A model generated the notes under the pieces. That model saw only the letters and a program-made list of their open reading frames with translations, did no database searches and had not been told where the DNA came from. From NCBI GenBank assembly GCA_017961705.1, contig JAGCWT010000023.1:1-41752 (forward strand): 41,752 nucleotides of DNA, read 5' to 3'. Position 1 is the stretch's first letter; the number at the start of each line of letters is the position of its first letter. This document shows positions 32,152 to 41,619 of the stretch, one piece after another. Origin of the DNA: Treponema sp. Its GTDB lineage: Bacteria; Spirochaetota; Spirochaetia; Treponematales; Treponemataceae. A program made the translations under genes and the position numbers.

Positions 32152-35100
32152 TCAAGATAATGTTGCATAATTATCTGAAATATTTTTTGCACAAATAGAA
32201 AAATTAGAGAAACCAAGTCTTTTTAATTCTTGACACCTTTCAACCCATTCCTTACTTTCATCAACAAGCGATTTGCCAGATTTATACAATTCCGTAATAG
32301 CCACACCATAAAATCCTTCTAACATTTTTGCATTAGAGGTTTTATCCAATATTCCTGCAATATGTTTATCAATCCAAAAACCATCTGTATCACGTGGTGC
32401 ATAATATAAAAGTCTACCAATCAGGACATGAACAGTAGATAATCTTTTTATCTTATTTGCACCGTCAATTACATTTTTTAACCATCCGTCAAAATCAGTA
32501 GAATTTAATTTGCCGTTTAAAACACATGGAACAGTTTCCCATCTTGAAAGTATATTGAACATATTAAAAATATAGTCTTCTTTTTCTTTTGACACCCTTT
32601 TTTGTTTTGTATCATCATCAGAGCGATAAACTTCCGCAACAATATCTAGAAAAAATTGAGGTGATGTAACAAATTTTTCATAAACATATTTTAATCTTAT
32701 GCTATCATTTTTAATGAAATATGAGACAAATTTCAATTCTATAGAAGCTTTATCATCAACAGAAAGATTGCTATTTTGTATTATCTTAAGCAGGGTTACA
32801 ATTTCATAAGGGTCAATATATTTCCACTGCTCTTTTTTACTTGCTAATAAAGACATTACTTTGAATAATTTTTCTTCTGAAATCTCTTTTTTATTATAAT
32901 TCTGAGCAAACAGACAGCCTGCAGCCAACCAATAGCGTTTTACAGAAATGAATTTTTCAGTTACCATTGTTAAATCTGAATTAGATTGAAGTGGCAACAC
33001 AACAACTTCTTGCCAATAATTCATAGGATTATCAAGTAAAATTTGAACGAAATCCCATGTAGATTGCTCAAATTGCATAAAGAGGCAAAAGTTTATTTTT
33101 TCAGTTTCGTTCCAAGTCTTAAAATTGATTTTTTCGATTTCATTTCCTTTTCTACTTAAATACCAAATATATTTTTTAATAAATGCTTTTTCTATTTCAT
33201 TTTCTGTAAGAAGAAAACTAGGAAAGAAATATGAAAAATCGACATTATCAAAATCAGAAAGAATACAAGCAACATTTTCAGCCATTCTTTCAGTTTTCAT
33301 AAACTTAAATATTGCTTTTTCTCCATCTTGGTCAAAAAGTTGTTTCAAAGCTGAAAACCTTTTTTCTTTTATCTTATCAAGTTCTACGCTCCAGTCTTTT
33401 ACATCTTCATCTATTAATTCATAATCTTGTTCTGCAAATAATGGTTTATGAAGCAAATATAAATCTGTTGGACGAATTGCTTTTTCAATTTCTTCCATCT
33501 TTTTCAATTCATCATCAGAAACAGCCCAATTTGCATTACGGAATTGTTTATTCTTTGCAATTTGTAAATACAGTTGATACCAAAATTGATATATGTTTGG
33601 ATTATCTTTTTCTTTTTGAAAGAATTGCATCAAATCTTGCTTCGTTTCAATATACAAACCACAAAAGTCTTTCATGACTTCAGAAAGTAAGTTTTTATTT
33701 GAAGACAATATTTCCAATAATATTTCATTATAGCCTTTTACACATTTCAGCCATTCTTCTCTAGAGGCCTTGTCTGAATCATTTTCTGAAATATTTGCTA
33801 GATATTTTGGTTTTCGAGTCTCAAATCCCATTGTCTCAAAAGTCAATAATCTCATTAGCAATTTGAATGCTGTATTAACATCAGCCCGTCTTATTCTAAC
33901 AACAAATGAGATTTTATTTTCTGCTGTAAACGGAACAAATTTTGCCCAAGGCAATAAAAGATTAATTAATGTCTTAACAGGATTGCTTGCATAATTATTT
34001 AAAATATCAAAGGAACATAATTCAACTAAAATATCTATTATCTTTTCCAGACAAACGGTATACCAAGAAAGTATTTCCATGGCACATAAGATATTTGCTA
34101 TAAAATTTCCATATATAAAACGATATTCTCCATGCTCCAATAAATCACTTAATTCAGTCTCTTTATATGAAATCATTTCGGATAATTCATTTATAAAAGT
34201 TTCAGTTGACAGTTCTGCCAAGATTTCCAAATTACGGTCTAATGACACCCAAACTTTCCAATCTGTATCATGTAAAACACTGTAGATAATATTATTTAAT
34301 GCTTTCGTTATTGTTTCATCGTTTATAAAATGAAAATTACTTTTATTGCTGTTCAGCCACACAAGATTATTTATAATTCCCTGCCGCAAATTCTTCGAAT
34401 ATCTAGGAGTTTCTCGATAAACTTTTCCCAATAGCCTTTCGTTCTTTATTAAATTATATAGTGGGTCTTGTTCGGATAAAACTTCTATAGCAATTTTTTC
34501 AAAATCTTCAAGGAGTGAGGTCTCAAGAGTTGCAAAAATAATACGTTCTGATTCAGCTGTCTTAGAAATATAAAAATATTCCTCTTGATTTTTTACAAAC
34601 TGAGATTTACTTTTCAACTCAGATAATTCATTTATGACGAAATTAAAATCTTTATTAAAGAATTGAGTTATAATTTCCCGGTCTTTTAATGAATTTTCAC
34701 TCCATTGCTCTAGCAATGAAAATTTTATTAATGATATTCTATTAATATTCAGTTCAGATGGAGTATATCCTTGAGTTTGCTGGATATATTGCGGTGCAGT
34801 TATGTTTCCTTTTAATTCATTTTGTAATAATTTATAATCTCGAAAATCAGAATTTTTGTTCAAGATTCCAGCTTTTTCATTAAAGTAATGTGCAATTTTT
34901 TTTGCTCTTGAAAACACTATTTCAGAATCAATTTTGAAGTTACTTTTTACAACCGTATAAATTAAAGATTTTTCTACGCTCTCATACAAATCCATACCAA
35001 CAACTAAAATGTAAAAATGTCTCATAAAATCAAAAACATCTGAATCTGAAGGCATTATTGAATTATTCACATTTTTTAGTACATTCTTTAATATCTGCAG

Positions 35101-35610
35101 TTTTTTTCTTTTATTATTGTTTGTTAATTTTGGTAAAGCAATTCTATCAAAAAAATCTTTAGCAGAATCAAAAGCTAAAACATCATCAAATAAACTACGT
35201 GCATTATCAATATCAATTTTTGAAAGAGGTCCTGTTATCAATAGAATGGTATCATTTTCTTTATCAAAATTATCATTATTAAAGTCGCTCCAAGCATTTG
35301 CTATAGTTTCACAGAATTGAACATCGCTTTCTGTAAAAGTAACAGAAAGTTTTATCTGAATTAGTAATTTTTGTTCAATTCCAGTCTGTCTTTGCTTAGA
35401 GAATATTACAAGGTCATCAGTATCATGTTCTTTCCATTTTGCTTGAAATAACAAAGATTCTATTTCATTATTTCTCAAAAACGGAAGTTCACCATCTACA
35501 AGCATTGTAAGCAAGAATAATGCTTGTATGTCATTTTCAAATTCAACACCTTTACCACTTGTTGAAATAGGAGAAGCTAATTGTTTCAAACCTCTTAATT
35601 GATTTGCCAT
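32152..35610 (-). CDS. Large nuclease/helical-repeat protein of a putative defence operon
   Basis: The 1152-residue product has an N-terminal PD-(D/E)XK-type nuclease core: E25 in GVEFEND, D65-D66 in HDTDDLVIF and Q85-x-K87 in LLIQIKLS, the Q-x-K form seen in Cap4/DUF4297-like domains. From about residue 200 to the end it is nearly all helical. The region with EDFEKIAIEVLSEQDPLYNL, NLRQGIINNLVWLNS, WKVWVSLDRNLEILAE and ILCAMEILSW resembles the repeat-rich C-terminal part of large Avs-like (STAND-type) defence proteins. I see no Walker A P-loop, so unlike those it seems to lack the ATPase. GGAG precedes the ATG, 3 nt after the methyltransferase stop. It is very AT-rich. A target-sensing effector or restriction subunit is plausible but not shown. 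Confidence 0.75.
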   Translation of the reverse strand: MANQLRGLKQLASPISTSGKGVEFENDIQALFLLTMLVDGELPFLRNNEIESLLFQAKWKEHDTDDLVIFSKQRQTGIEQKLLIQIKLSVTFTESDVQFCETIANAWSDFNNDNFDKENDTILLITGPLSKIDIDNARSLFDDVLAFDSAKDFFDRIALPKLTNNNKRKKLQILKNVLKNVNNSIMPSDSDVFDFMRHFYILVVGMDLYESVEKSLIYTVVKSNFKIDSEIVFSRAKKIAHYFNEKAGILNKNSDFRDYKLLQNELKGNITAPQYIQQTQGYTPSELNINRISLIKFSLLEQWSENSLKDREIITQFFNKDFNFVINELSELKSKSQFVKNQEEYFYISKTAESERIIFATLETSLLEDFEKIAIEVLSEQDPLYNLIKNERLLGKVYRETPRYSKNLRQGIINNLVWLNSNKSNFHFINDETITKALNNIIYSVLHDTDWKVWVSLDRNLEILAELSTETFINELSEMISYKETELSDLLEHGEYRFIYGNFIANILCAMEILSWYTVCLEKIIDILVELCSFDILNNYASNPVKTLINLLLPWAKFVPFTAENKISFVVRIRRADVNTAFKLLMRLLTFETMGFETRKPKYLANISENDSDKASREEWLKCVKGYNEILLEILSSNKNLLSEVMKDFCGLYIETKQDLMQFFQKEKDNPNIYQFWYQLYLQIAKNKQFRNANWAVSDDELKKMEEIEKAIRPTDLYLLHKPLFAEQDYELIDEDVKDWSVELDKIKEKRFSALKQLFDQDGEKAIFKFMKTERMAENVACILSDFDNVDFSYFFPSFLLTENEIEKAFIKKYIWYLSRKGNEIEKINFKTWNETEKINFCLFMQFEQSTWDFVQILLDNPMNYWQEVVVLPLQSNSDLTMVTEKFISVKRYWLAAGCLFAQNYNKKEISEEKLFKVMSLLASKKEQWKYIDPYEIVTLLKIIQNSNLSVDDKASIELKFVSYFIKNDSIRLKYVYEKFVTSPQFFLDIVAEVYRSDDDTKQKRVSKEKEDYIFNMFNILSRWETVPCVLNGKLNSTDFDGWLKNVIDGANKIKRLSTVHVLIGRLLYYAPRDTDGFWIDKHIAGILDKTSNAKMLEGFYGVAITELYKSGKSLVDESKEWVERCQELKRLGFSNFSICAKNISDNYATLS

Positions 35611-35613
35611 GCC

Positions 35614-38600
35614 CTATTCTCCATCAAGTTCGCTGCCCATGCGGTATTTAATGTCGTAGTTGATGATGAAGTCCAGTTCTTCCTGTGTAAAGTCGTAGTG
35701 TTTGGCTAAAAGCTCATCGATTTTGTCTGCAATGATTTTAGAAAGACGTGGCTGAAAAGTCTGCATTGATAATTGACCATATTGTTTATAATTTGCAACT
35801 GTATAAGTCGAATTCTCCTGTAGATTTTTCACTATTTCTTTTCCCAGCTTTGAAGCTTCGTTTTTTATAGCTGATGCTTTCAAATTAAAAGGAAAAGCAT
35901 CAACTTCTCTTTTATTTAAATTGCGGCAATCGGAGAATGATAGAAAAAACCAGAAAAATAGAGTTGACAAATATGTTGCTATCGCCGCATATCTATCTTC
36001 ATTAGACTCATAATAAATTTTCTTCAGTTCTGATGTTTCTCGAATTGAACCATCTTCATTATAAATTATGGGAGCGCAATCCAGAAACTGAACAAAATAG
36101 CGTAATTTTCTAGTATGGCAAACTACATAATTTGAAAAATCTGTTGATGAAAAACTCATTGCAGAATTTTTTATAATCTTTTTCAAAACAGATAATTCTA
36201 ATGGTGAAGAAATTTTTGGAACCGAATTCATATACAAAACATTTTCATCAATTTTTAAATATGAAATCTTATCAAACAAAATATTACGCTCATCTGCTGA
36301 CCAACGCTGATATTTTGATGTAAACAAAGTTGCTGCCTCAGACTTATTTCTTGCAACAAAAATATTTAAGTGTTTCTCTGCCCCATCAAACAATTTGCTT
36401 GGTCTCATTGCGTAATTTGAAAAATATAAACATGCGGTATTTTTATACAGCAATTTTCTCAGAGGCAAAAATCCATCAGTACTAACAATGGATATTGGAA
36501 CAATCATTCCAAGTGAAGATTGTTCATTTTTTATATTCAAACTTCGCTCAATCACAAACGCATACAAATCTTTGCAGTCAGAAGATTCATAGTTTTGTAT
36601 TTTATACTTGCTTGTTTTTTCAGAATATACCACATACGGAGGATTTCCTATAATCACATCAAATCCGCCATGCTCGGCTACAATCTCGTAGAACTCCGCA
36701 AACCAGTGGAACGGCTCATAATCTTTGAGCCATTTTTCATAAGTAATATCAGAGCGATTGCCAAAAAGGCGTTTGTTCAGCATCTCGTTCAGTTCTGAAA
36801 GACTTGCCTGCAAATTGCGTTTTGCGGTCTTAAAGTCTTCCATGCTGTCCGTCTGTCTTAACTGCCAGTCCTTAAAAATCTTGTATGTGGCAGAAACTTC
36901 ATCCACTTTCTTTTGTATCTTTGCTTCCCACTCAGCTTTTTCAAACATGTCAGAAAAACTTTTTAGAACATCATCTTTTGTAGCATAGCCCACAAGCGTG
37001 TTCCCACTCCTGATGTTGAAGTCAATATCGGGAAGCGGGTCAAGTCCAAGATTAGAAAGTTTTCTGTCAGCTTCAACTACGGCAACCATTTTTAAGAACA
37101 GACGGAGTTTTGCAATTTCGGTTGCCTCTGCCATTATATCAACACCATAAAGATTGCGGAGAATTATGTTTTTATAAATAAAATACTGGATGTTCGAGCG
37201 GTATTTGTCTTTTATTTCTTCTCTTACGCTGTCTAATCTGTCAACACAAGTTTCGTACAAAGGCTCCAGAATGTTCAATGCGACAAACAAGAATGCACCG
37301 CTTCCGCAAGTCGGGTCTAGTATGCTCACATTGCGAAGAGATTCATAAAAGCAGCGTACAAAATCAATGTCATCAGTTTGAGAAAGAAAATCCTGCACAA
37401 AACTCGTGATGTCTAAGTTATATGTGATAAAATCGTTTATGTTTGAGATTTCACCATTTTCTATTTTGTGTTTCAGTTCTCCATAGCGGATTCTTCGCTC
37501 TACTGTCTCACGCCAAATTTCTGTTGGCAAGCCGTATTCATTTGGAGTTGGAGTGTTCCAGTCTTTTCTTCTTTCCAAAAGATTCGGCTTTTCTGTATCA
37601 ACGCCGACAGCAATATTATCCGGCAAGGTAAGCCCAACTCCTTTTTTGACTGAATCATAGATGTATCGGTCGCCGGATTTTTTTAGAAAATTCCAAATGA
37701 AAGCAACATCTTTTCCAAAGCGTTTTGTTGTGTCTGTAATTAAAAAAGGCAGAATACAGTTTTTGCCAATGTAATTCGTAATATCTTCTTTTGTGTAATA
37801 TGCCCCCATCTGCGCGCGGTCATTGATGTACTGCTCAAAGATATAGCCCAAAACATCGGGGTTTATATCCTTTCCGCTTGCCTCAATGCGAGTGTCCAAG
37901 TGCCACTTGTACTTGTCAAAGAAGTCAAAGAGGTTTTCAAAGGCTTCGTCTGCAATGTCTATGTCGGCATATTGTTTTTCTATCTGATGCTGGTCAAACA
38001 TACCGCCGTTCAAGTATGGAATACGTCCGAATCTTGCTTTAAACTCTGCGTCGTCATGATTAGGAGAATTTAAACCGCCCTGAAAAAGCTGTATCAAAAA
38101 TGATTTATAAAAGCTCTTAAAGAACTTATCTTTGCCCTGCTCCTTTTTGCATTGCTCCAGTTTTTCACGAAGATAATTAGGATTAAAATCCAAGAAATTC
38201 TTTTTTTGAATAAAATAGCAGAACATAAGGCGGTTAAGCATTACGCTTACATACCACTGCTTGTCGCTCTCCACAGAAATGCCGCTTATAAAATCTGCAA
38301 AGCTGTTGTGCTGCTTCTTGAAGCCTGCATAAAAATCTTTCGTGACTTTCTCACTGTTCAATTCAAAAGCGGCATTAACTCTTTTTGTTACATCAAGAAT
38401 CGTGGTTTCTTCTTCAATATCAAAAGATAAATCGGTATGCTTGCTGTAAAGAAAATCTAGCTGTGCAGCCGTTGTATATTCAATGGGAACAAGCACTCGT
38501 TTATCGACAGTCTTTACAGGAACAATCCATTCATGATGCATTTGTTCCGCAATAAAAATCAGAATGTAATCGTTGCTGCTTTTGCGAAGTCTTTTGTCAA

Positions 38601-38814
38601 TTGATTTTATTACGGTCATTATCGGAATTGCAGAAACATTACAGGCATAGACTTTAAAACCGTTTCTTTGAGCGACACATTCCAATTTAAAGCGTTCATC
38701 ATCAACGTCCACAAGAACAGGAGATATTTGGTCAGAGTTGTTCCATCCAAGCTGATTAAAAAGCTCTGAAAAATCTGCGTCTTTTATGTAGTTATCAAAT
38801 TCCTGTCTTTTCAT
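35614..38814 (-). CDS. Eco57I-like N6-adenine DNA methyltransferase
   Basis: The 1066-residue product is an adenine-specific DNA methyltransferase of the Eco57I / type IIG-like class. The AdoMet-binding motif I is DPTCGSGAF (D500) and the catalytic motif IV is NPPY (N724-Y727). Residues about 1-330 are an extra N-terminal region, and residues about 800-1040 are a likely target-recognition part, after SLGMIVPISIVSTDGFLPLRK. No own nuclease motif is obvious, so cleavage probably depends on neighbours. The start overlaps the stop of the DUF1016 gene by 4 nt (ATGA) and the large nuclease gene follows after 3 nt, a tight operon. It could protect host DNA in a restriction system or act as part of a single modification-restriction complex. 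Confidence 0.92.
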   Translation of the reverse strand: MKRQEFDNYIKDADFSELFNQLGWNNSDQISPVLVDVDDERFKLECVAQRNGFKVYACNVSAIPIMTVIKSIDKRLRKSSNDYILIFIAEQMHHEWIVPVKTVDKRVLVPIEYTTAAQLDFLYSKHTDLSFDIEEETTILDVTKRVNAAFELNSEKVTKDFYAGFKKQHNSFADFISGISVESDKQWYVSVMLNRLMFCYFIQKKNFLDFNPNYLREKLEQCKKEQGKDKFFKSFYKSFLIQLFQGGLNSPNHDDAEFKARFGRIPYLNGGMFDQHQIEKQYADIDIADEAFENLFDFFDKYKWHLDTRIEASGKDINPDVLGYIFEQYINDRAQMGAYYTKEDITNYIGKNCILPFLITDTTKRFGKDVAFIWNFLKKSGDRYIYDSVKKGVGLTLPDNIAVGVDTEKPNLLERRKDWNTPTPNEYGLPTEIWRETVERRIRYGELKHKIENGEISNINDFITYNLDITSFVQDFLSQTDDIDFVRCFYESLRNVSILDPTCGSGAFLFVALNILEPLYETCVDRLDSVREEIKDKYRSNIQYFIYKNIILRNLYGVDIMAEATEIAKLRLFLKMVAVVEADRKLSNLGLDPLPDIDFNIRSGNTLVGYATKDDVLKSFSDMFEKAEWEAKIQKKVDEVSATYKIFKDWQLRQTDSMEDFKTAKRNLQASLSELNEMLNKRLFGNRSDITYEKWLKDYEPFHWFAEFYEIVAEHGGFDVIIGNPPYVVYSEKTSKYKIQNYESSDCKDLYAFVIERSLNIKNEQSSLGMIVPISIVSTDGFLPLRKLLYKNTACLYFSNYAMRPSKLFDGAEKHLNIFVARNKSEAATLFTSKYQRWSADERNILFDKISYLKIDENVLYMNSVPKISSPLELSVLKKIIKNSAMSFSSTDFSNYVVCHTRKLRYFVQFLDCAPIIYNEDGSIRETSELKKIYYESNEDRYAAIATYLSTLFFWFFLSFSDCRNLNKREVDAFPFNLKASAIKNEASKLGKEIVKNLQENSTYTVANYKQYGQLSMQTFQPRLSKIIADKIDELLAKHYDFTQEELDFIINYDIKYRMGSELDGE

Positions 38815-40007
38815 TTTGCTTCGCCCCGTTCCTTTTTTATTTCGGATTTCAGCCAGTCTGTAAGTTTTTCTTCTGACGGTAAATTCAACAAGTATTTTTG
38901 GATAAAAAGGTTCTCATCAATTCCATCCGTGGTATATTTTACAAGTTCTTTTCCGACTTCGGTACACATCAAAATGCCAACAGGCGGATTGTCATCGTCC
39001 TGCATGATATTATGCCTGTAATAAGAAAGATATAGATTCATCTGTGCAATGTCGTCATATTTTATTTTCTTTGCCTTTAAATCAATTAGAACATGGCATT
39101 TTAAAATGCGGTGATAAAACACCAAATCGCAGGAAAAATAATCGTCATCAACAAGTATTCTCTTCTGCCGGGTTTCAAAACAAAATCCGTTGCCTAATTC
39201 AAGAATAAATTCCTCAAGATGATTTATAAGAGCCTGCTCCAAATCTGACTCTTCCACAACTTCGCTATCTTTAAGCCCCAAAAACTCATACACATACGGT
39301 GTTTTTACAAGTTCAGCCAAATTCATTTTTTCAGATCCGTTCTGCACATACTTGCTCATTTTCGCTGGATTTTTGCTGATTGCACTCCGTTCAAAGTAAT
39401 TTGTATGAATCTGGCGCTTAAGTTCACGCACAGACCAAGTGCCTTTTATGGTTTCAAGTTCATAAAAAACACGGGCAAGAGGACTTTCCACACTCATTAT
39501 TAACGAAAAATGTGTAAAAGAAAGGCATTTAAAAAGTCGTTCAGGCGGCAATTGCAACTCATCGGGCAATTTGGCAATCACTGGCTGTCCAATTTGGGGT
39601 TGATTTTGGCAATCAGCGATTGCCATTTTTACAGCATCTCTGTTATCTCCAATTAAATCTCGTTTTATGACTGGAATCAGTTTTTCATCCGAGCGAAATT
39701 CATTCAAGATATAATCAAAAATTGGAGATTCAAGTACCCGGAACTCCAGAAAAAACTGGCGGTAAAGCCGTAAATTTCTACACGACAAAGATTTTCTATT
39801 TAGTTTCTCTGCAAGTTTCAGAAGTGTTTTTTCGCCGTAATTGGCCCTATCTTTGCCATTCTGCTCATAGGTCACAATATAAAAACCAATAAGCCAGTTT
39901 CGAGCCGTGATATTTCTATTTATTGCCTTTGCAGTATTATCTTCAAAGACCTCATTGAGATTATTGATTGAAGATTCAAGCTGCGAAAAATTCATATTGG
40001 CTGGCAT
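38811..40007 (-). CDS. DUF1016 (YhcG-type) PD-(D/E)XK nuclease
   Basis: The 398-residue product has the two-part DUF1016 architecture: an N-terminal helical region with ARNWLIGFYIVTYEQ, YGEKTLLKLAEKLN and FSLIMSVESPLARVFYELE, and a C-terminal nuclease domain with D294 in SCDLVFYHR and D309-x-K311 in VLIDLKAKK. The catalytic middle residue is Asp instead of the common Glu; many active PD-(D/E)XK enzymes also have D-x-K. YhcG-type proteins often sit in type I restriction loci and are presumed nucleases. Spacing is 1 nt after the helicase stop, with GAGGAG ahead of the ATG, and a 4-nt overlap with the methyltransferase. Confidence 0.9.
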   Translation of the reverse strand: MPANMNFSQLESSINNLNEVFEDNTAKAINRNITARNWLIGFYIVTYEQNGKDRANYGEKTLLKLAEKLNRKSLSCRNLRLYRQFFLEFRVLESPIFDYILNEFRSDEKLIPVIKRDLIGDNRDAVKMAIADCQNQPQIGQPVIAKLPDELQLPPERLFKCLSFTHFSLIMSVESPLARVFYELETIKGTWSVRELKRQIHTNYFERSAISKNPAKMSKYVQNGSEKMNLAELVKTPYVYEFLGLKDSEVVEESDLEQALINHLEEFILELGNGFCFETRQKRILVDDDYFSCDLVFYHRILKCHVLIDLKAKKIKYDDIAQMNLYLSYYRHNIMQDDDNPPVGILMCTEVGKELVKYTTDGIDENLFIQKYLLNLPSEEKLTDWLKSEIKKERGEAK

Positions 40008-40008
40008 T

Positions 40009-41619
40009 TCAAAGCTCCTCTTTCTTGCAGTTTACTATTCCCATTGAACAGATTATTTGTGGCGTGCGGTTAGAAAGCTCGTCATCTTTTTTAATAACAA
40101 GTTCATCACTGTCTTTGTATTCCATTACCAAATCTATAATTGAGTCTATGCTTGCATCCCGGCGCAAAAGAAGAGAAAGCGTATCCTTTGCCTTTTCCTT
40201 GAGTGTGTAATTATAAATATCATCTATCGCACTCTTTAAATTCTCGGGAATAAAAAGAGTTCCTTCGTTCTCTTTCCAATAATTGTATAATTTTGTATAG
40301 AGTTGATATTTTGTACCAAAACGGCTTCCCAAGATTCCACTAGACTTAAAGCCAGAATCTTTTATGAGTTTTACGGAAGACTCTACAATTTTGTGATGAT
40401 TTTCAAGATTTGTTACAGTTGGTTCGCTCATTTCGCAAGCCATTGAATCAAGAATTACTTTCTGTGACTGTGTTACAACAGAACCGTCCTTTCGCATCCA
40501 CGTAAGCATATCGTTTCCGTCTTTTGTCTTTGCGTATGTAATAACACCCTCATCTTTTTTATTGAACGGATTCCCTTTGGACGAATAAATCACATTACTC
40601 AATGCAGGAATAATTCTTTCTAGGTTCTTGTCCCCCTTGATTGCATTCGTCCAAATCTGATATGCCTGACTTGCCAAGTCAACATCACCATCCTCTTCGT
40701 CATCAAGAACACCATTTTTTTCGTTATATAAATCTTTTATGTTCTTTTCGTTACCTTCAAAAAATATTTCATCACTGCCGACGACTTTTGCATTTTCGTT
40801 AATACGGTCATTCAGCCTCTTCCTCAGATTAATGATTTTGTCTATTCCTTCAGCCGGGAAAAATGAATAGCATTGGATTGTGTCTGACTTCTGCCCTATA
40901 CGGTCAACACGCCCGGCTCTCTGGATAAGACGGATAATTGCCCATGGCAAATCATAGTTGACAACGATATGGCTATCCTGCAGGTTCTGACCTTCAGAAA
41001 GCACATCTGTAGCTATCATAACATTGATTTCGTCTTCTGCCCTAACTGATTCACCATTGCTTTCTGGACTAAATCTGTTTACTAGAACGGTAGCGTTTTC
41101 GGTGTCACCTGTTACGCAGGCAATTTTTTCAATTCCTCGTATTTTAAGCTGCTCGGCAATATATTGGGCCGTATCGGAAAACTGGGTAAACACAAGGATT
41201 TTTTCATTCTTATGTGTCTTTGTAATCAGATTTTGCAAAGAATCAAGTTTCCTGTCATTTTCTGCTTGCCATGTACCACAAATTGAAAGCATCTCCAAAA
41301 GTGTCATACAGTCTTTTTTGAGTGCGGTTTTAAATCCTTTCACAAAATATTCAGACGGTAGCCAAGAAATACTTTTCTTTATGTTAGGATAATAGCTTTC
41401 TGCAACTTTCAAATATGAATCCAAATCCAATGGGAATGAAATATGTGGATGTTCTTTTTCAATACGCGTATCTATAATTTCAAAAAGATTAGTATCATCT
41501 TGTTCCTCCGTATAATCATCCGGAAGATTGCCGTCATCGCCTATCGGAACTTTTAGATTATTTTCAATTGCATAAATGTAAATTGAATTGCGAAGAATAT
41601 GACGGTAGATTGAAGTCAT
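40009..41619 (-). CDS. SNF2-type helicase, C-terminal half (truncated by element)
   Basis: The 536-residue frame carries only the second RecA-like lobe of a SNF2/SF2 helicase: motif IV region EKILVFTQFSDTAQYIAEQL (about 135-155), motif V ATDVLSEGQNLQ (about 199-210) and motif VI QRAGRVDRIGQ (about 232-242). The first lobe with Walker A and DEAH motifs, and any N-terminal domain, are missing. Just before the ATG is an in-frame TAG, and the upstream DNA has the hairpins of an IS200/IS605 right end, so the gene was split by insertion and its 5' half must lie beyond the window. Whether this fragment is translated is unclear; GGTGGTGG from the element end might serve as a weak ribosome site. The C-terminal 250 residues are not recognised. 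Confidence 0.8.
   Translation of the reverse strand: MTSIYRHILRNSIYIYAIENNLKVPIGDDGNLPDDYTEEQDDTNLFEIIDTRIEKEHPHISFPLDLDSYLKVAESYYPNIKKSISWLPSEYFVKGFKTALKKDCMTLLEMLSICGTWQAENDRKLDSLQNLITKTHKNEKILVFTQFSDTAQYIAEQLKIRGIEKIACVTGDTENATVLVNRFSPESNGESVRAEDEINVMIATDVLSEGQNLQDSHIVVNYDLPWAIIRLIQRAGRVDRIGQKSDTIQCYSFFPAEGIDKIINLRKRLNDRINENAKVVGSDEIFFEGNEKNIKDLYNEKNGVLDDEEDGDVDLASQAYQIWTNAIKGDKNLERIIPALSNVIYSSKGNPFNKKDEGVITYAKTKDGNDMLTWMRKDGSVVTQSQKVILDSMACEMSEPTVTNLENHHKIVESSVKLIKDSGFKSSGILGSRFGTKYQLYTKLYNYWKENEGTLFIPENLKSAIDDIYNYTLKEKAKDTLSLLLRRDASIDSIIDLVMEYKDSDELVIKKDDELSNRTPQIICSMGIVNCKKEEL

Noticed and set aside
32152-41619. Assignment of the defence operon to DISARM or BREX
   Set aside because: SNF2 helicase and methyltransferase fit class 1 DISARM in part, but DrmA, DrmB and DrmC are missing. 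No PglZ, BrxC or BrxL is present for BREX.
40009-41619. Helicase fragment as a complete single-lobe protein by design
   Set aside because: The upstream in-frame TAG and the mobile-element hairpins begin exactly at its start, and motif I and II are essential for SNF2 enzymes, so truncation is more likely.
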